The notes beneath the pieces are model-generated. The model was given only the letters and a program-made list of their open reading frames with translations. It was not told the origin of the DNA and searched no databases. From the NCBI GenBank assembly GCA_005503335.1, contig SCMQ01000022.1, positions 1 through 64,000 of the forward strand: DNA of 64,000 nucleotides, read 5' to 3'. Shown here piece by piece: positions 44,618-53,701 of this stretch (its first letter is position 1; every line of letters starts with the position of its first letter). A program made the position numbers and the translations under genes. Origin of the DNA: Comamonadaceae bacterium 2FH (GTDB taxonomy: Bacteria; Pseudomonadota; Gammaproteobacteria; Burkholderiales; Burkholderiaceae_C).

Positions 44618-44721
44618 GCGGGCGGTAGCAGGCGGCTATGGTTGATTGCGTCGTCCCGCTCAACGCGAACGCTGCTTTTCCGGTCCCATCGCTGGAACCG
44701 GTGTTCTCCGGAGGCGGCTGA

Positions 44722-47700
44722 ATGCAGTTCGTCCGCCACGGTCCCGATATTCCCGAACGTCTGTTGCAGGCGCACGAAGACGGGCGCGTGGTGTTCTTCT
44801 GCGGCGCGGGCATTTCCTACCCCGCGCGGCTGCCGGGCTTTGCCGGTCTGGTGGACAATCTCTACCAAGCCCTTTCGGTGACACCCAATCCGGTGCAGCA
44901 ATCCGCGATCAAGGCCGGACAGTTCGACACCGCCATCGGCCTGTTGGAAGCAGATGTCGTCGGTGGCCGGGGAAAAGTGCGTAGCGAACTGGCGACGATC
45001 CTGACGCCCAACCTCACGGCCCCAAACGCGACGGCCACACATGAAGCCCTGCTGACGCTGGCGCAGAATCGCGAGGGCCGCACCCGGCTCATCACCACCA
45101 ACTTCGACCGTCTGTTCGAGGAAGTCAGGGTAGCAAGATCGCTGTCGTTCCCTGATTTCAGAGCGCCTCTGCTTCCCGTGCCGAAAAACCGTTGGGACGG
45201 ACTGGTGTATTTGCACGGTTTGTTGTCTGCGGTGCCATCGTCGGGCGAACTGGATCGGCTGGTTGTTTCCAGTGGCGACTTTGGGCTGGCCTACCTGACC
45301 GAACGCTGGGCCGCGCGCTTCGTCAGCGAGTTGTTCCGCAACTACACCGTCTGCTTCGTCGGCTACAGCATCAACGACCCGGTGCTGCACTACATGATGG
45401 ATGCGCTGGCCGCCGACCGCCTTCTGGGCGAATCGCCGCCGGAGATGTTCGCCTTCGGAAACTATTCCAAAGGCAAGGAGGTGGAGCGCGCCAACGAATG
45501 GAAGGCGAAGAACGTCACGCCCATTCTCTATCGCGAGTACCAGCACCACGCCTATCTGCACAAGACTCTGCGCGCTTGGGCCGAAACCTACCGCGACGGT
45601 GTGCGCGGAAAGGAACGCATCGTCGTCGAATGCGCCATCGCCCGCCCACTGGCGAGCACGAAGCAGGACGATTTCGTCGGGCGGATGTTGTGGGCGTTGA
45701 GCGATCCGGGCGGCTTGCCCGCCAAGCGGTTCGCGGAACTCGACCCCGTGCCGTCACTGGACTGGCTGGAGCCGTTGAGCCAAGAACTCTACCGCCATGC
45801 CGACTTGGGGCGGTTTGGCGTGCAGCCCCAAGCTGCCGTGGACGATGAGCTCGCCTACAGCCTGACCGGCAGACCAACCCCGTACCCGCTCGCGCCGTGG
45901 ATGACGATTGTCGATGCCGGGCATCGCAGCAGCCGCTGGGATGTTGTGATGTTCCAACTGGCCCGCTGGCTGACTCGTCACCTCGATGACCCGAAACTGC
46001 TGGTCTGGCTGATCAAGCGTGGCGGTCAACTGCACGACCAATTGGTCTGGCTGATCGAACGTCGTCTCGACGATCTGGACAGACTCGCCAGTAGCGGCAG
46101 CACCACCGAACTGGATCGCATCCGGGTGAGCGCGCCCAACGCCATTCCCCGTTCCGCAATGCGAACGCTCTGGCGCTTGCTCCTCAACGGGCATGTGAAG
46201 TCCAGACTACGCGACCCGAGCCTCTATCGCTGGCGCGATCAGTTCAAGCACGATGGGCTGACCGCCAGTGTGCGCTTCGCCCTGAGGGAAGCCTTGACAC
46301 CTTGCCTGTCATTGCGCGAGCCGTTCCGCTGGTCAGGCGCGGACGATGACGACGAAGCGCAGGATCGCATCAAGAACATTGTGGAATGGGAGGTCGTGCT
46401 GGCATCGGATCACGTCCATTCCGGCCTGCGCGACCTGCCCAAGAATGAACAGTGGACGGCGGCACTGCCGGAGCTGCTGGACGACTTCAGCGCCTTGCTG
46501 CGGGACGCGCTCGATTTGATGCGTGAACTCGGTGGCGTGGACAGCGAGAGCGACCATTCCTACGTCCATCAACCCTCGATTTCTGATCACTCGCAGAACA
46601 GGGACTTCCACGACTGGACGGCGCTGATCGAGCTGGCCCGCGATGCATGGTTGGCGATTGCCGCAAAGTCGCCGGAACGGGCGCGAATCGTGGCCGAGAC
46701 GTGGGCGCACGGGCCGTACCCAGTATTCCGCCGCCTTGCGTTGTTCGCCGCCACGCAGGAGCGCGTCATTCCACACCGGCAAGCTCTCGATTGGCTGTTG
46801 GCGAATGAGCGGCGGTGGCTCTGGTCGGAGGAAACCAGACGCGAAACCATGCGCCTGCTGGTTTCGTTGGCTCCACAACTGGATGCAACGATGCTGGCGG
46901 AACTGGAGCAGACCATTCTTTCCGGGCCGCCCCGCGACCTGTACCGCGCCGATATCGAGCCTGAGGCTTGGAACAGGATCGTGGATCACGGCGTCTGGCT
47001 GCGACTTGCGAAGACGGCCCAAGCAGGCGCAACCCTCGGCGAAGCGGGACAATCACGGCTTGATGCCCTCTCAGCACAGTACCCGTGGCAGCTTGCAGCG
47101 GATGAGAGTGACGAATTTCCCCTCTGGATGGGAGGCGGCTGGGTCGGGGATCGTGATCCGTGGAGGCCATTCACTCCCGTTCCGCGCACGAGACGCGGTG
47201 TGCTGGACTATCTGCTGGCGCATCCCGTGCTGGAAGACTCGCAGCAGGACGACTGGCGCAAGCTGTGCTCGGATATGTTTCAGGCAACGGCCTACGCTCT
47301 GTGCAAACTTGCGCAGCAGAACAATTGGCCGGTCGAACGCTGGCGCGATGCGCTGCAAGCCTGGGCGGAAGAAAAACTGCGCGACCGCTCATGGCGTTTC
47401 ATGGCTCCGGTTGTCGTCGGTGCGTCAGATGACTTGATGCAAGCCTTGTCCAACGGCATCAGTTGGTGGCTGCAGGCCGTAGCGAAAACCTTCGAGGGTC
47501 ACGAGGATTACTTCCTGACGTTGGCCCAGCGCATCTTGCGATTGGATTTCGAGGGTGATGGCGACGCCGACGATCCCGTTTTCCGCGCCATCAATCATCC
47601 CGTTGGTCATGTGACGCAGGCGTTGCTGGACTGGTGGTATCGCCAAGAACCAAACGATGGGCAAGGGCTGCAGGAAACCATCAAACCCATCTTCACGGAG

Positions 47701-48513
47701 CTTTGCGATACGCAGATCGCCAAGTTCAGGCACGGTCGGGTATTGCTGGCTGCCCATGCTCTCTCGTTGTTCCGGGTGGATAAAGCTTGGGCGGAGCAGC
47801 ACTTGTTGCCTCTGCTCGACTGGAATCGTTCCGCAACCGAAGCGCAGGCCGCGTGGGAAGGCTTCCTTTGGTCGCCACGGCTGTATCGCCCGTTGATGGA
47901 GGCGATCAAGCCCACTTTCCTCGATACGGTCAATCACTATGCGCAGTTGGGCAAGCACAATGAGCAGTTCGCCGCGTTCCTGACGTTCGCAGCGCTCGAT
48001 CCCGGTGACACTTTCACCATGGCGCAATTGGCCACCGCTATTCGCGCGCTACCACCAGAGGGCTTGCGCGAATCGGCTCAAGCCTTGGTGCGTGCTCTGG
48101 AAGGTGCTGGCGACCAGCGCGAGGATTACTGGAAAAACCGGGTCTTGCCGTTTTGGGAAAAGATCTGGCCGAAATCCAACGATCAAGCATCGAGCGCCAA
48201 CGCCGAATCGCTGGCTCGCCTGTGCGTCGCGGCAGGCGGTGAGTTTCCATCGGCGATGGCAGCGGTCGGTAATTGGCTGCGCGTGGTTCAGTACCCCGAC
48301 TACGTGATTCACCGATTGCAGGAGTCCGGCCTGTCCACCCGTTTTCCAGAAGATGCACTGCGGCTGCTATTCACCATCTTGGGCGACCAGCCATCGTGGC
48401 TGTCACCGGAACTGCGCCAATGCCTCGATGCCATCGGTCAGGCAGCGCTGAATTTGCGTCAAGATCACAGATTCATGAGAGTGGATGAACTCGCGCGGAG
48501 ATTTGGGCTTTGA
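44722..48513 (+). CDS. Large SIR2-domain protein, probable anti-phage NADase (Dsr-like)
   Basis: This 1263-residue protein has an N-terminal sirtuin domain: VVFFCGAGISYPARLPGF (GAGIS 28-32), ITTNFDRLFEE with Asn127, YLHGLL with His165, and FVGYSINDPVLHYMMDAL at 213-230. The remaining ~950 residues are helical, Trp- and Leu-rich, without a recognised motif, probably repeat-like. Defence-associated sirtuins with this plan deplete NAD+ when a C-terminal sensor detects phage. GGAGGCGGCTG precedes the ATG. Base composition is clearly less GC-rich than the flanks. It is followed 16 bp later by an AlbA_2/ATPase gene, which is not a standard DSR partner known to me. Confidence 0.82.
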   Translation: MQFVRHGPDIPERLLQAHEDGRVVFFCGAGISYPARLPGFAGLVDNLYQALSVTPNPVQQSAIKAGQFDTAIGLLEADVVGGRGKVRSELATILTPNLTAPNATATHEALLTLAQNREGRTRLITTNFDRLFEEVRVARSLSFPDFRAPLLPVPKNRWDGLVYLHGLLSAVPSSGELDRLVVSSGDFGLAYLTERWAARFVSELFRNYTVCFVGYSINDPVLHYMMDALAADRLLGESPPEMFAFGNYSKGKEVERANEWKAKNVTPILYREYQHHAYLHKTLRAWAETYRDGVRGKERIVVECAIARPLASTKQDDFVGRMLWALSDPGGLPAKRFAELDPVPSLDWLEPLSQELYRHADLGRFGVQPQAAVDDELAYSLTGRPTPYPLAPWMTIVDAGHRSSRWDVVMFQLARWLTRHLDDPKLLVWLIKRGGQLHDQLVWLIERRLDDLDRLASSGSTTELDRIRVSAPNAIPRSAMRTLWRLLLNGHVKSRLRDPSLYRWRDQFKHDGLTASVRFALREALTPCLSLREPFRWSGADDDDEAQDRIKNIVEWEVVLASDHVHSGLRDLPKNEQWTAALPELLDDFSALLRDALDLMRELGGVDSESDHSYVHQPSISDHSQNRDFHDWTALIELARDAWLAIAAKSPERARIVAETWAHGPYPVFRRLALFAATQERVIPHRQALDWLLANERRWLWSEETRRETMRLLVSLAPQLDATMLAELEQTILSGPPRDLYRADIEPEAWNRIVDHGVWLRLAKTAQAGATLGEAGQSRLDALSAQYPWQLAADESDEFPLWMGGGWVGDRDPWRPFTPVPRTRRGVLDYLLAHPVLEDSQQDDWRKLCSDMFQATAYALCKLAQQNNWPVERWRDALQAWAEEKLRDRSWRFMAPVVVGASDDLMQALSNGISWWLQAVAKTFEGHEDYFLTLAQRILRLDFEGDGDADDPVFRAINHPVGHVTQALLDWWYRQEPNDGQGLQETIKPIFTELCDTQIAKFRHGRVLLAAHALSLFRVDKAWAEQHLLPLLDWNRSATEAQAAWEGFLWSPRLYRPLMEAIKPTFLDTVNHYAQLGKHNEQFAAFLTFAALDPGDTFTMAQLATAIRALPPEGLRESAQALVRALEGAGDQREDYWKNRVLPFWEKIWPKSNDQASSANAESLARLCVAAGGEFPSAMAAVGNWLRVVQYPDYVIHRLQESGLSTRFPEDALRLLFTILGDQPSWLSPELRQCLDAIGQAALNLRQDHRFMRVDELARRFGL

Positions 48514-48529
48514 AACTGGAACGTAGTCG

Positions 48530-50095
48530 ATGACGATCACGAATACCAAACTGCCCATCAACCTCGACGACCTGCTGCGCCAGCGCACGGTAGAGGGCGA
48601 GCGCATCGAATACAAGGCCGGGTGGAATCCGGACGCGATCATCCGCACCCTGTGCGCCTTCGCCAACGACTTCGAGAACCTGGGCGGCGGCTACGTGGTG
48701 ATCGGGCAGGACTGCGACGCCAGCGGCCAGCCCGTGTTTCCACCGGTCGGACTGCCCGCCAACCAGCTCGACAAAATCCAGCGCGAACTGCTGGCGCACT
48801 GCCAGTTGATCCAGCCGCCGTACTTTCCGGTGTTGAGCCTTGAGGTGGTCGAAGGCCGCAAGCTGATTGTGCTGTGGGCGCCGGGCGGGCAGACCCGGCC
48901 GTACAAGGCGCCGGAAGCGGTCACGGCGAAGCACAAGGTTTGGAAATACTTTATCCGCCGGTACAGCAGCACGGTCGAGGCCAAGGGCGACACCGAGCAG
49001 GAACTGCTGAGCCTGGCCGCCAAGGTGCCCTTCGACGATCGCTACAACCAGTCGGCGCGCGTTGCTGATCTGTCAAAACCCTTGATGCAGGAGTTCTTGC
49101 AGGAGGTGGGCAGCGCGCTGGCGGCGGATGCGCCGCAGCTTTCCGTCGAGGCGCTGGGGCGGCAGATGAACGTGGCGGGCGGCCCCGCCGAGTCTCCGTG
49201 GCCCAAGAACGTGGGCCTGCTGTTCTTCAAAGAAACGCCGGAGCGGTTCTTCCCCGGCGTGCAGATCGATGTGGTCTGGTTCCCCGAAGGCGCGGGTGGC
49301 GACCGCTTCGACGAGAAAATCTTCAAGGGGCCGCTGGCGCGGATGACGCGCGAGGCGCTGGGCTACATCCAGCGCAACTACCTGCACGAAACGGTGATCA
49401 AGCATCCCGACCGCGCCGAGGCCACGCGGGTCTGGAACTTCCCCTACGCCGCCATCGAGGAGGCCGTGGTCAACGCGGTCTATCACCGTTCCTACGAAGA
49501 GCGCGAGCCCATCGAGGTGCGCATCAGCCACGACGAGCTGGTGGTCGTCAGCTTCCCCGGCCCGGATCGGTCGATCCGGATGGAAGACCTGAAGGCGGGC
49601 CGCGCCGTCAGCCGCCGCTACCGCAACCGGCGCATCGGCGAGTTCCTGAAGGAACTGGAGATGACCGAGGGTCGATCCACGGGCATCCCGAAAATCCTGA
49701 AGGAGATGGCGGCCAACGGATCGCCCGCGCCACTGTTCGAGACGGATGATGACCGGCTCGCGTTCGTGATTCGGCTGCCGCGCCATCCGATGGCGCTTGT
49801 CCCATCCGGGCAAGTCACCGGGCAAGTCACCGGGCAAGTCACCGGGCAAGTGACGGAGGAAGTCGAGCGTTTGCTGCGCGCGCTGGCCGGCGAAATGTCG
49901 CGGCAGCAGATTCAGGATGCCCTGTCCCTCAAACACCGTGATCACTTCGAAAAAGCCTACCTGAAACCGGCGCTGGCCGCGCGGGTGATCGAGATGACGC
50001 TGCCGGATGTACCCCGCAGCAGCAAGCAGCGCTACCGCCTGACGGCCATCGGACGGCAATGGCTGGCGCTGCACCCTGACGGCGGCTCGCGTTGA
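48530..50095 (+). CDS. AlbA_2/Schlafen-like ATP-binding protein with GQVT repeat
   Basis: The 521-residue protein has an N-terminal AlbA_2 domain (RIEYKAGWNPDAIIRTLCAF, GGGYVVIGQD, residues 25-61) and a GHKL-like ATPase segment (IEEAVVNAVYHRSYEEREPI, DELVVVSFPGP) around 312-350. A linker carries four GQVT units (427-442), and a C-terminal winged helix follows (EMSRQQIQDALSLKHRDHFEKAYLKPAL). It is in an operon with the SIR2 gene and probably acts with it as a sensor or regulator. Members of this family also serve as transcription regulators, so autoregulation is an alternative. Confidence 0.8.
   Translation: MTITNTKLPINLDDLLRQRTVEGERIEYKAGWNPDAIIRTLCAFANDFENLGGGYVVIGQDCDASGQPVFPPVGLPANQLDKIQRELLAHCQLIQPPYFPVLSLEVVEGRKLIVLWAPGGQTRPYKAPEAVTAKHKVWKYFIRRYSSTVEAKGDTEQELLSLAAKVPFDDRYNQSARVADLSKPLMQEFLQEVGSALAADAPQLSVEALGRQMNVAGGPAESPWPKNVGLLFFKETPERFFPGVQIDVVWFPEGAGGDRFDEKIFKGPLARMTREALGYIQRNYLHETVIKHPDRAEATRVWNFPYAAIEEAVVNAVYHRSYEEREPIEVRISHDELVVVSFPGPDRSIRMEDLKAGRAVSRRYRNRRIGEFLKELEMTEGRSTGIPKILKEMAANGSPAPLFETDDDRLAFVIRLPRHPMALVPSGQVTGQVTGQVTGQVTEEVERLLRALAGEMSRQQIQDALSLKHRDHFEKAYLKPALAARVIEMTLPDVPRSSKQRYRLTAIGRQWLALHPDGGSR
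49808..49855 (+). repeat. Four tandem 12-bp units encoding GQVT
   Basis: GGGCAAGTCACC is repeated three times exactly, with a fourth unit altered at two bases (GGGCAAGTGACG). Copy-number change keeps the reading frame and would lengthen or shorten the linker between the ATPase and winged-helix parts. Confidence 0.9.
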
Positions 50096-50166
50096 GCTTG
50101 CATCGTGGCAAGGGATGGTCTTGACGCCCGTCAGCTTCGCGCCCAGCGCCGGCGCGGCCGCCGGCC

Positions 50167-50172
50167 GATAAT
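50167..50172 (+). promoter_or_regulatory. -10-like element giving a predicted leaderless ggt message
   Basis: GATAAT ends six bases before ATG 50179, with no ribosome site between. It marks the return to core-type promoters after the defence insertion. Confidence 0.4.
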
Positions 50173-50178
50173 CCGGCC

Positions 50179-51801
50179 ATGCCCTTCGATTTCGCCAACC
50201 CCTACGGCAGCACACGCCTGCCGGTGTTCGCGCGCAATCTGGTGGCCACCTCGCACCCGCTGGCGGCCCAGGCCGGCCTGCGCATGCTGTGGCAGGGCGG
50301 CAATGCGGTCGATGCGGCGGTGGCGGCCGCGGCCGCGATGACCGTGTGCGAGCCGGTCAGCAATGGCCTGGGCAGCGACGCCTTCTGCATCCTCTGGGAC
50401 GGCCGGCAGCTGCTGGGCCTCAATGCTTCGGGCCGCGCCCCCGCCAGCTGGACGCCCGAGTATTTCTACCGCAAGTACGGCGCGGCCGCGGCCACGCCGC
50501 CGCGCCGCGGCATGGACTCGGTCACCGTGCCGGGTGCCGTGAGCGGCTGGGTGGCGCTGAGCGAGCGCTTCGGCAAGCTGCCCTTCGCCGAGCTGATGCA
50601 GCCCGCGGTCGAGATCGCCGAGCGCGGCTACCTGCTGCCCGTGGTGGTGCAGCAGAAATGGGCGGCGGCCACGGCGGAGCTTGAGGCCCAGCCCGGCTTC
50701 GCGCGCAGCTTCCTGCCCTGGGGGCGCGCGCCGCAGGTGGGCGAGCTGTTCCGCTTCCCGGCGGCGGCGCGGGCCCTGCGCGCCATCGCCGCGACGCGCG
50801 GCGAGGCCTTCTACCGCGGCGAGATCGCGCAGGCGCTGGACCGCTTCTCGCTGGCCCATGGCGGCGGCCTCAGGGCCGCAGACCTGGCGGCCCACCAGGC
50901 CGAGTGGGTGAACCCCATCAGCCGCGACTACCGCGGCCATCGGCTGCACGAGATCCCGCCCAGCGGCCAGGGCATCGCGGCGCTGATCGCCTTGGGCATC
51001 CTCGAGCAGTTCGACCTGGCCGGCCTGCCGCTCGATGGCGTGGATGCGCAGCACCTGCAGATCGAGGCCATGAAGCTGGCCTTCGCCGACACCTACCGCT
51101 ACGTGGCCGAGCCATCGGCCATGACGGTGACCCCCGTGCAAATGCTGGATGACGCCTACCTCGCTGGGCGTGCCAAACTCATACGCATGGACCAGGCGCA
51201 GGATTTCGGGGCCGGCAACCCGGCCGGCGGCGGCACCATCTACCTCACGACGGCCGACGAGAACGGCATGATGGTCAGCTTCATACAGAGCAACTACATG
51301 GGCTTCGGCTCGGGCTGCGTGGAGCCCGAGTTCGGCATCAGCCTGCAGAACCGCGGCCATGGTTTCAGCGTGGCGGCCCATGGCGCCAACCCGGCCAACC
51401 TGGTGGCGCCGGGCAAGCGGCCTTTCCACACCATCATCCCGGCCTTCCTGACCCGGGACGGCCTGCCGGTGATGAGCTTCGGCGTGATGGGCGCCAACAT
51501 GCAGCCGCAGGGCCATGTGCAGACCCTGGTGCGCATGCTCGACCATGGCCAGAACCCGCAGGCGGCCTGCGACGCGCCACGCTGGCGCTACAACGCGGGC
51601 CTGTCGCTCAATGTCGAGGCCAGCATGCCGGCGGAAACGGTGCAGGGCCTGGCCGAGCGCGGCCACCGCCTGGACGTGCTTAGCGATTCCTACCAAGACT
51701 TCGGCGCCGGCCAGTTCATCTGGTCCATGGGCGACCCCCAGGTCGAGGGCTACATGGCCGCCAGCGACGCGCGCCGGGACGGGCAGGCCGTTGGCTTCTG
51801 A
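50179..51801 (+). CDS. ggt: Gamma-glutamyltransferase family protein
   Basis: This 540-residue Ntn-hydrolase precursor should self-cleave before the Thr in GGGTIYLTTADENGMMVSF, giving large and small subunits. Other family landmarks are VATSHPLAAQAGLRMLWQGG, GGNAVDAAVAAAAAMTVCEP, GGLRAADLAAHQAEW and NPGGN-like RPFHTIIPAF. There is no signal peptide, so it is probably cytoplasmic, like the many bacterial GGT-like proteins that act on gamma-glutamyl compounds or acylated amines rather than glutathione. An EamA exporter gene overlaps its end. Confidence 0.9.
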   Translation: MPFDFANPYGSTRLPVFARNLVATSHPLAAQAGLRMLWQGGNAVDAAVAAAAAMTVCEPVSNGLGSDAFCILWDGRQLLGLNASGRAPASWTPEYFYRKYGAAAATPPRRGMDSVTVPGAVSGWVALSERFGKLPFAELMQPAVEIAERGYLLPVVVQQKWAAATAELEAQPGFARSFLPWGRAPQVGELFRFPAAARALRAIAATRGEAFYRGEIAQALDRFSLAHGGGLRAADLAAHQAEWVNPISRDYRGHRLHEIPPSGQGIAALIALGILEQFDLAGLPLDGVDAQHLQIEAMKLAFADTYRYVAEPSAMTVTPVQMLDDAYLAGRAKLIRMDQAQDFGAGNPAGGGTIYLTTADENGMMVSFIQSNYMGFGSGCVEPEFGISLQNRGHGFSVAAHGANPANLVAPGKRPFHTIIPAFLTRDGLPVMSFGVMGANMQPQGHVQTLVRMLDHGQNPQAACDAPRWRYNAGLSLNVEASMPAETVQGLAERGHRLDVLSDSYQDFGAGQFIWSMGDPQVEGYMAASDARRDGQAVGF

Positions 51802-52702
51802 GATCGCGGCCGTCCGACGCGCGCCCAGCCTGGCACCGGGGCTGGCGCTGGCCATGGCCGGCGCCATCGCCTTCAGCGGCAAGGCCATCATCGTCAAGCT
51901 GGCCTACCGCCACGGGGTCGATGCCGTGACCCTGCTGATGTACCGCATGCTGTTCGCGCTGCCCATCTTCGCCGCCATGGCCTGGTGGGCCAGCCGCGGA
52001 AAGACGCCGCTGGCCGGCCGCGACTGGTTGGGCGTGGTCTGGCTGGGCTTCACGGGCTACTACCTCTCGAGCTTCCTCGACTTCGCCGGGCTGCAGTATG
52101 TCTCGGCCGCGCTGGAGCGCCTGGTGCTCTACCTCAATCCCACGCTGGTGCTGTTGCTGGGCTGGATGCTGTATGGCAAGCGCATCTCGCGCCCGCAGGC
52201 CCTGGCCATGGCGGTGAGCTACGGCGGCATGCTGCTGGTGTTCGGCCACGAGCTCAGCCTGCCAGGCCCCCACACGGCCCTGGGCGCGCTGCTGGTCTTG
52301 CTCAGCGCGGTCAGCTACGCGGTCTACATGAGCTACAGCGGCGAGCTGGTGCACCGCCTGGGCTCGCTGCGCCTGGCGGGCCTGGCCACCACGGTGGCCT
52401 GCCTGCTGTGCATCGCGCAGTTTGCCGTACTGCGGCCGCTGTCGGCGGCGCAGGTCGCGCCCGAGGTGATCTGGCTCTCGCTGCTCAACGCCACGGCCTG
52501 CACCGCGCTGCCGGTGTTGCTGGTCATGATGGCGATCGAGCGCATAGGCGCCGGCCTGACGGCGCAGACCGGCATGGTCGGCCCGATGTCGACCATTCTG
52601 ATGGGCGCGCTGATCCTGGGCGAGCCGCTCAATGCATGGGTCATCGCCGGCACCGTCCTGGTGCTCGGCGGGGTGTTTCTGGTCACGCGCCGCAAGGCGT
52701 GA
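51791..52702 (+). CDS. EamA/DMT family transporter
   Basis: This 303-residue inner-membrane protein has ten predicted TM helices in two EamA repeats, beginning LALAMAGAIAFSGKAIIVKLAY and ending VIAGTVLVLGGVFLVTRRKA. DMT members export amino acids or other metabolites. I place the start at a TTG overlapping the ggt stop by 11 bp, because this gives a full first helix with a short basic tail. The first ATG (51854) would cut into TM1. Coupling to ggt suggests export of a product such as an amino acid. Confidence 0.8.
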   Translation: MASEIAAVRRAPSLAPGLALAMAGAIAFSGKAIIVKLAYRHGVDAVTLLMYRMLFALPIFAAMAWWASRGKTPLAGRDWLGVVWLGFTGYYLSSFLDFAGLQYVSAALERLVLYLNPTLVLLLGWMLYGKRISRPQALAMAVSYGGMLLVFGHELSLPGPHTALGALLVLLSAVSYAVYMSYSGELVHRLGSLRLAGLATTVACLLCIAQFAVLRPLSAAQVAPEVIWLSLLNATACTALPVLLVMMAIERIGAGLTAQTGMVGPMSTILMGALILGEPLNAWVIAGTVLVLGGVFLVTRRKA

Positions 52703-52728
52703 GGCTTTTTCAAAGAGGAGTCGAGGAC

Positions 52729-53529
52729 ATGGATCTGGGTATCACAGGCAAATGGGCACTGGTCGGCGGTGCGAGCAAGGGGCTGGGCTGGGGCTGCGCC
52801 CAGGCCCTGGCGTGCGAGGGCGTGAACGTGGTCATGGTGGCGCGCGGTGCCGAGGCGCTGCAGGCCGCGGCCGCGCGGTTGCGCGCGACGGTCGGCGCGG
52901 GCGTGCAGGTGCTGCCGGTGGCGGCCGACATCACGACCCCCGAGGGGCGCGCGGCGGCCCTGGGCGTGGCCGGCGGGCCGGGCAAAGATTTCGACATCGT
53001 GGTCACCAACGCCGGCGGTCCGCCGCCCGGCGATTTCCGCGACTGGGACCGCGAGGCCTGGATCAAGGCGGTGGACGCCAACATGCTGACGCCGATCGAG
53101 CTGATCAAGGCCACGGTGGACGGCATGGCGGCGCGCGGCTTCGGCCGCATCGTCAACATCACCTCTAGCGCGGTGAAGGCACCGATCGACATCCTGGGCC
53201 TGTCCAACGGCGCCCGCAGCGGCCTGACCGGCTTCGTCGCCGGCGTGGCGCGCAGCAAGCTGGCGGCGCAGGGCGTGACGCTGAACAACCTGCTGCCCGG
53301 CAAGTTCGACACCGACCGCATCGCCGCGACCATAGGCGCTGCGGCACAGAAGAGCGGCAAGAGCGTCGACGAGATCCGCCGCGTGCAGCAGGCCCAGATC
53401 CCGGCCGGCCGCTTCGGCACGCCCGAGGAGTTCGGCGCGATCTGCGCCTTCCTGTGCAGCACGCAGGCGGCCTACATCAACGGCCAGAACCTGCTGGCCG
53501 ATGGCGGGGCCTACCCGGGTACCTTCTGA
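52729..53529 (+). CDS. SDR family oxidoreductase lacking the canonical YxxxK motif
   Basis: This 266-residue Rossmann enzyme has coenzyme motif GGASKGLGWGCA near residues 13-24, NAGGPPPGDF, and the catalytic-Ser region NITSSAVKAP. Where most SDRs have Tyr-x3-Lys it reads ILGLSNGARSGLTGF, so the active-site Tyr and Lys are replaced. This is seen in a subgroup of SDRs with LSN-x2-R. It ends with the normal GQNLLADGGAYPGTF. AGAGGAG lies upstream. It is likely an NAD(P)-dependent reductase with altered chemistry. Confidence 0.85.
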   Translation: MDLGITGKWALVGGASKGLGWGCAQALACEGVNVVMVARGAEALQAAAARLRATVGAGVQVLPVAADITTPEGRAAALGVAGGPGKDFDIVVTNAGGPPPGDFRDWDREAWIKAVDANMLTPIELIKATVDGMAARGFGRIVNITSSAVKAPIDILGLSNGARSGLTGFVAGVARSKLAAQGVTLNNLLPGKFDTDRIAATIGAAAQKSGKSVDEIRRVQQAQIPAGRFGTPEEFGAICAFLCSTQAAYINGQNLLADGGAYPGTF

Positions 53530-53701
53530 GGCCACGAGCCCGCCCGGCAGGCCCTGGGCAGCTGGACAACCCCGGGTTGTCACGCACACAAACGACAGCC
53601 TGCTGGCCAAGCTGCGGTTTTCCTAAGATGAAACATGTCACGGCCCCGCCCCGCCTGCGGGGACCGCGGACCGCCCCCTGTTTCCGAACCCGAGGAGAAC
53701 C

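Noticed and set aside
49808-49855. Tandem repeat as a CRISPR array
   Set aside because: Units are 12 bp, contiguous, without spacers, and in frame within a protein-coding gene.
44618-50178. Flanking direct repeats or integrase for the SIR2 insertion
   Set aside because: I compared the two edges by eye and found no shared repeat, tRNA or recombinase; the boundaries rest only on gene content and base composition.
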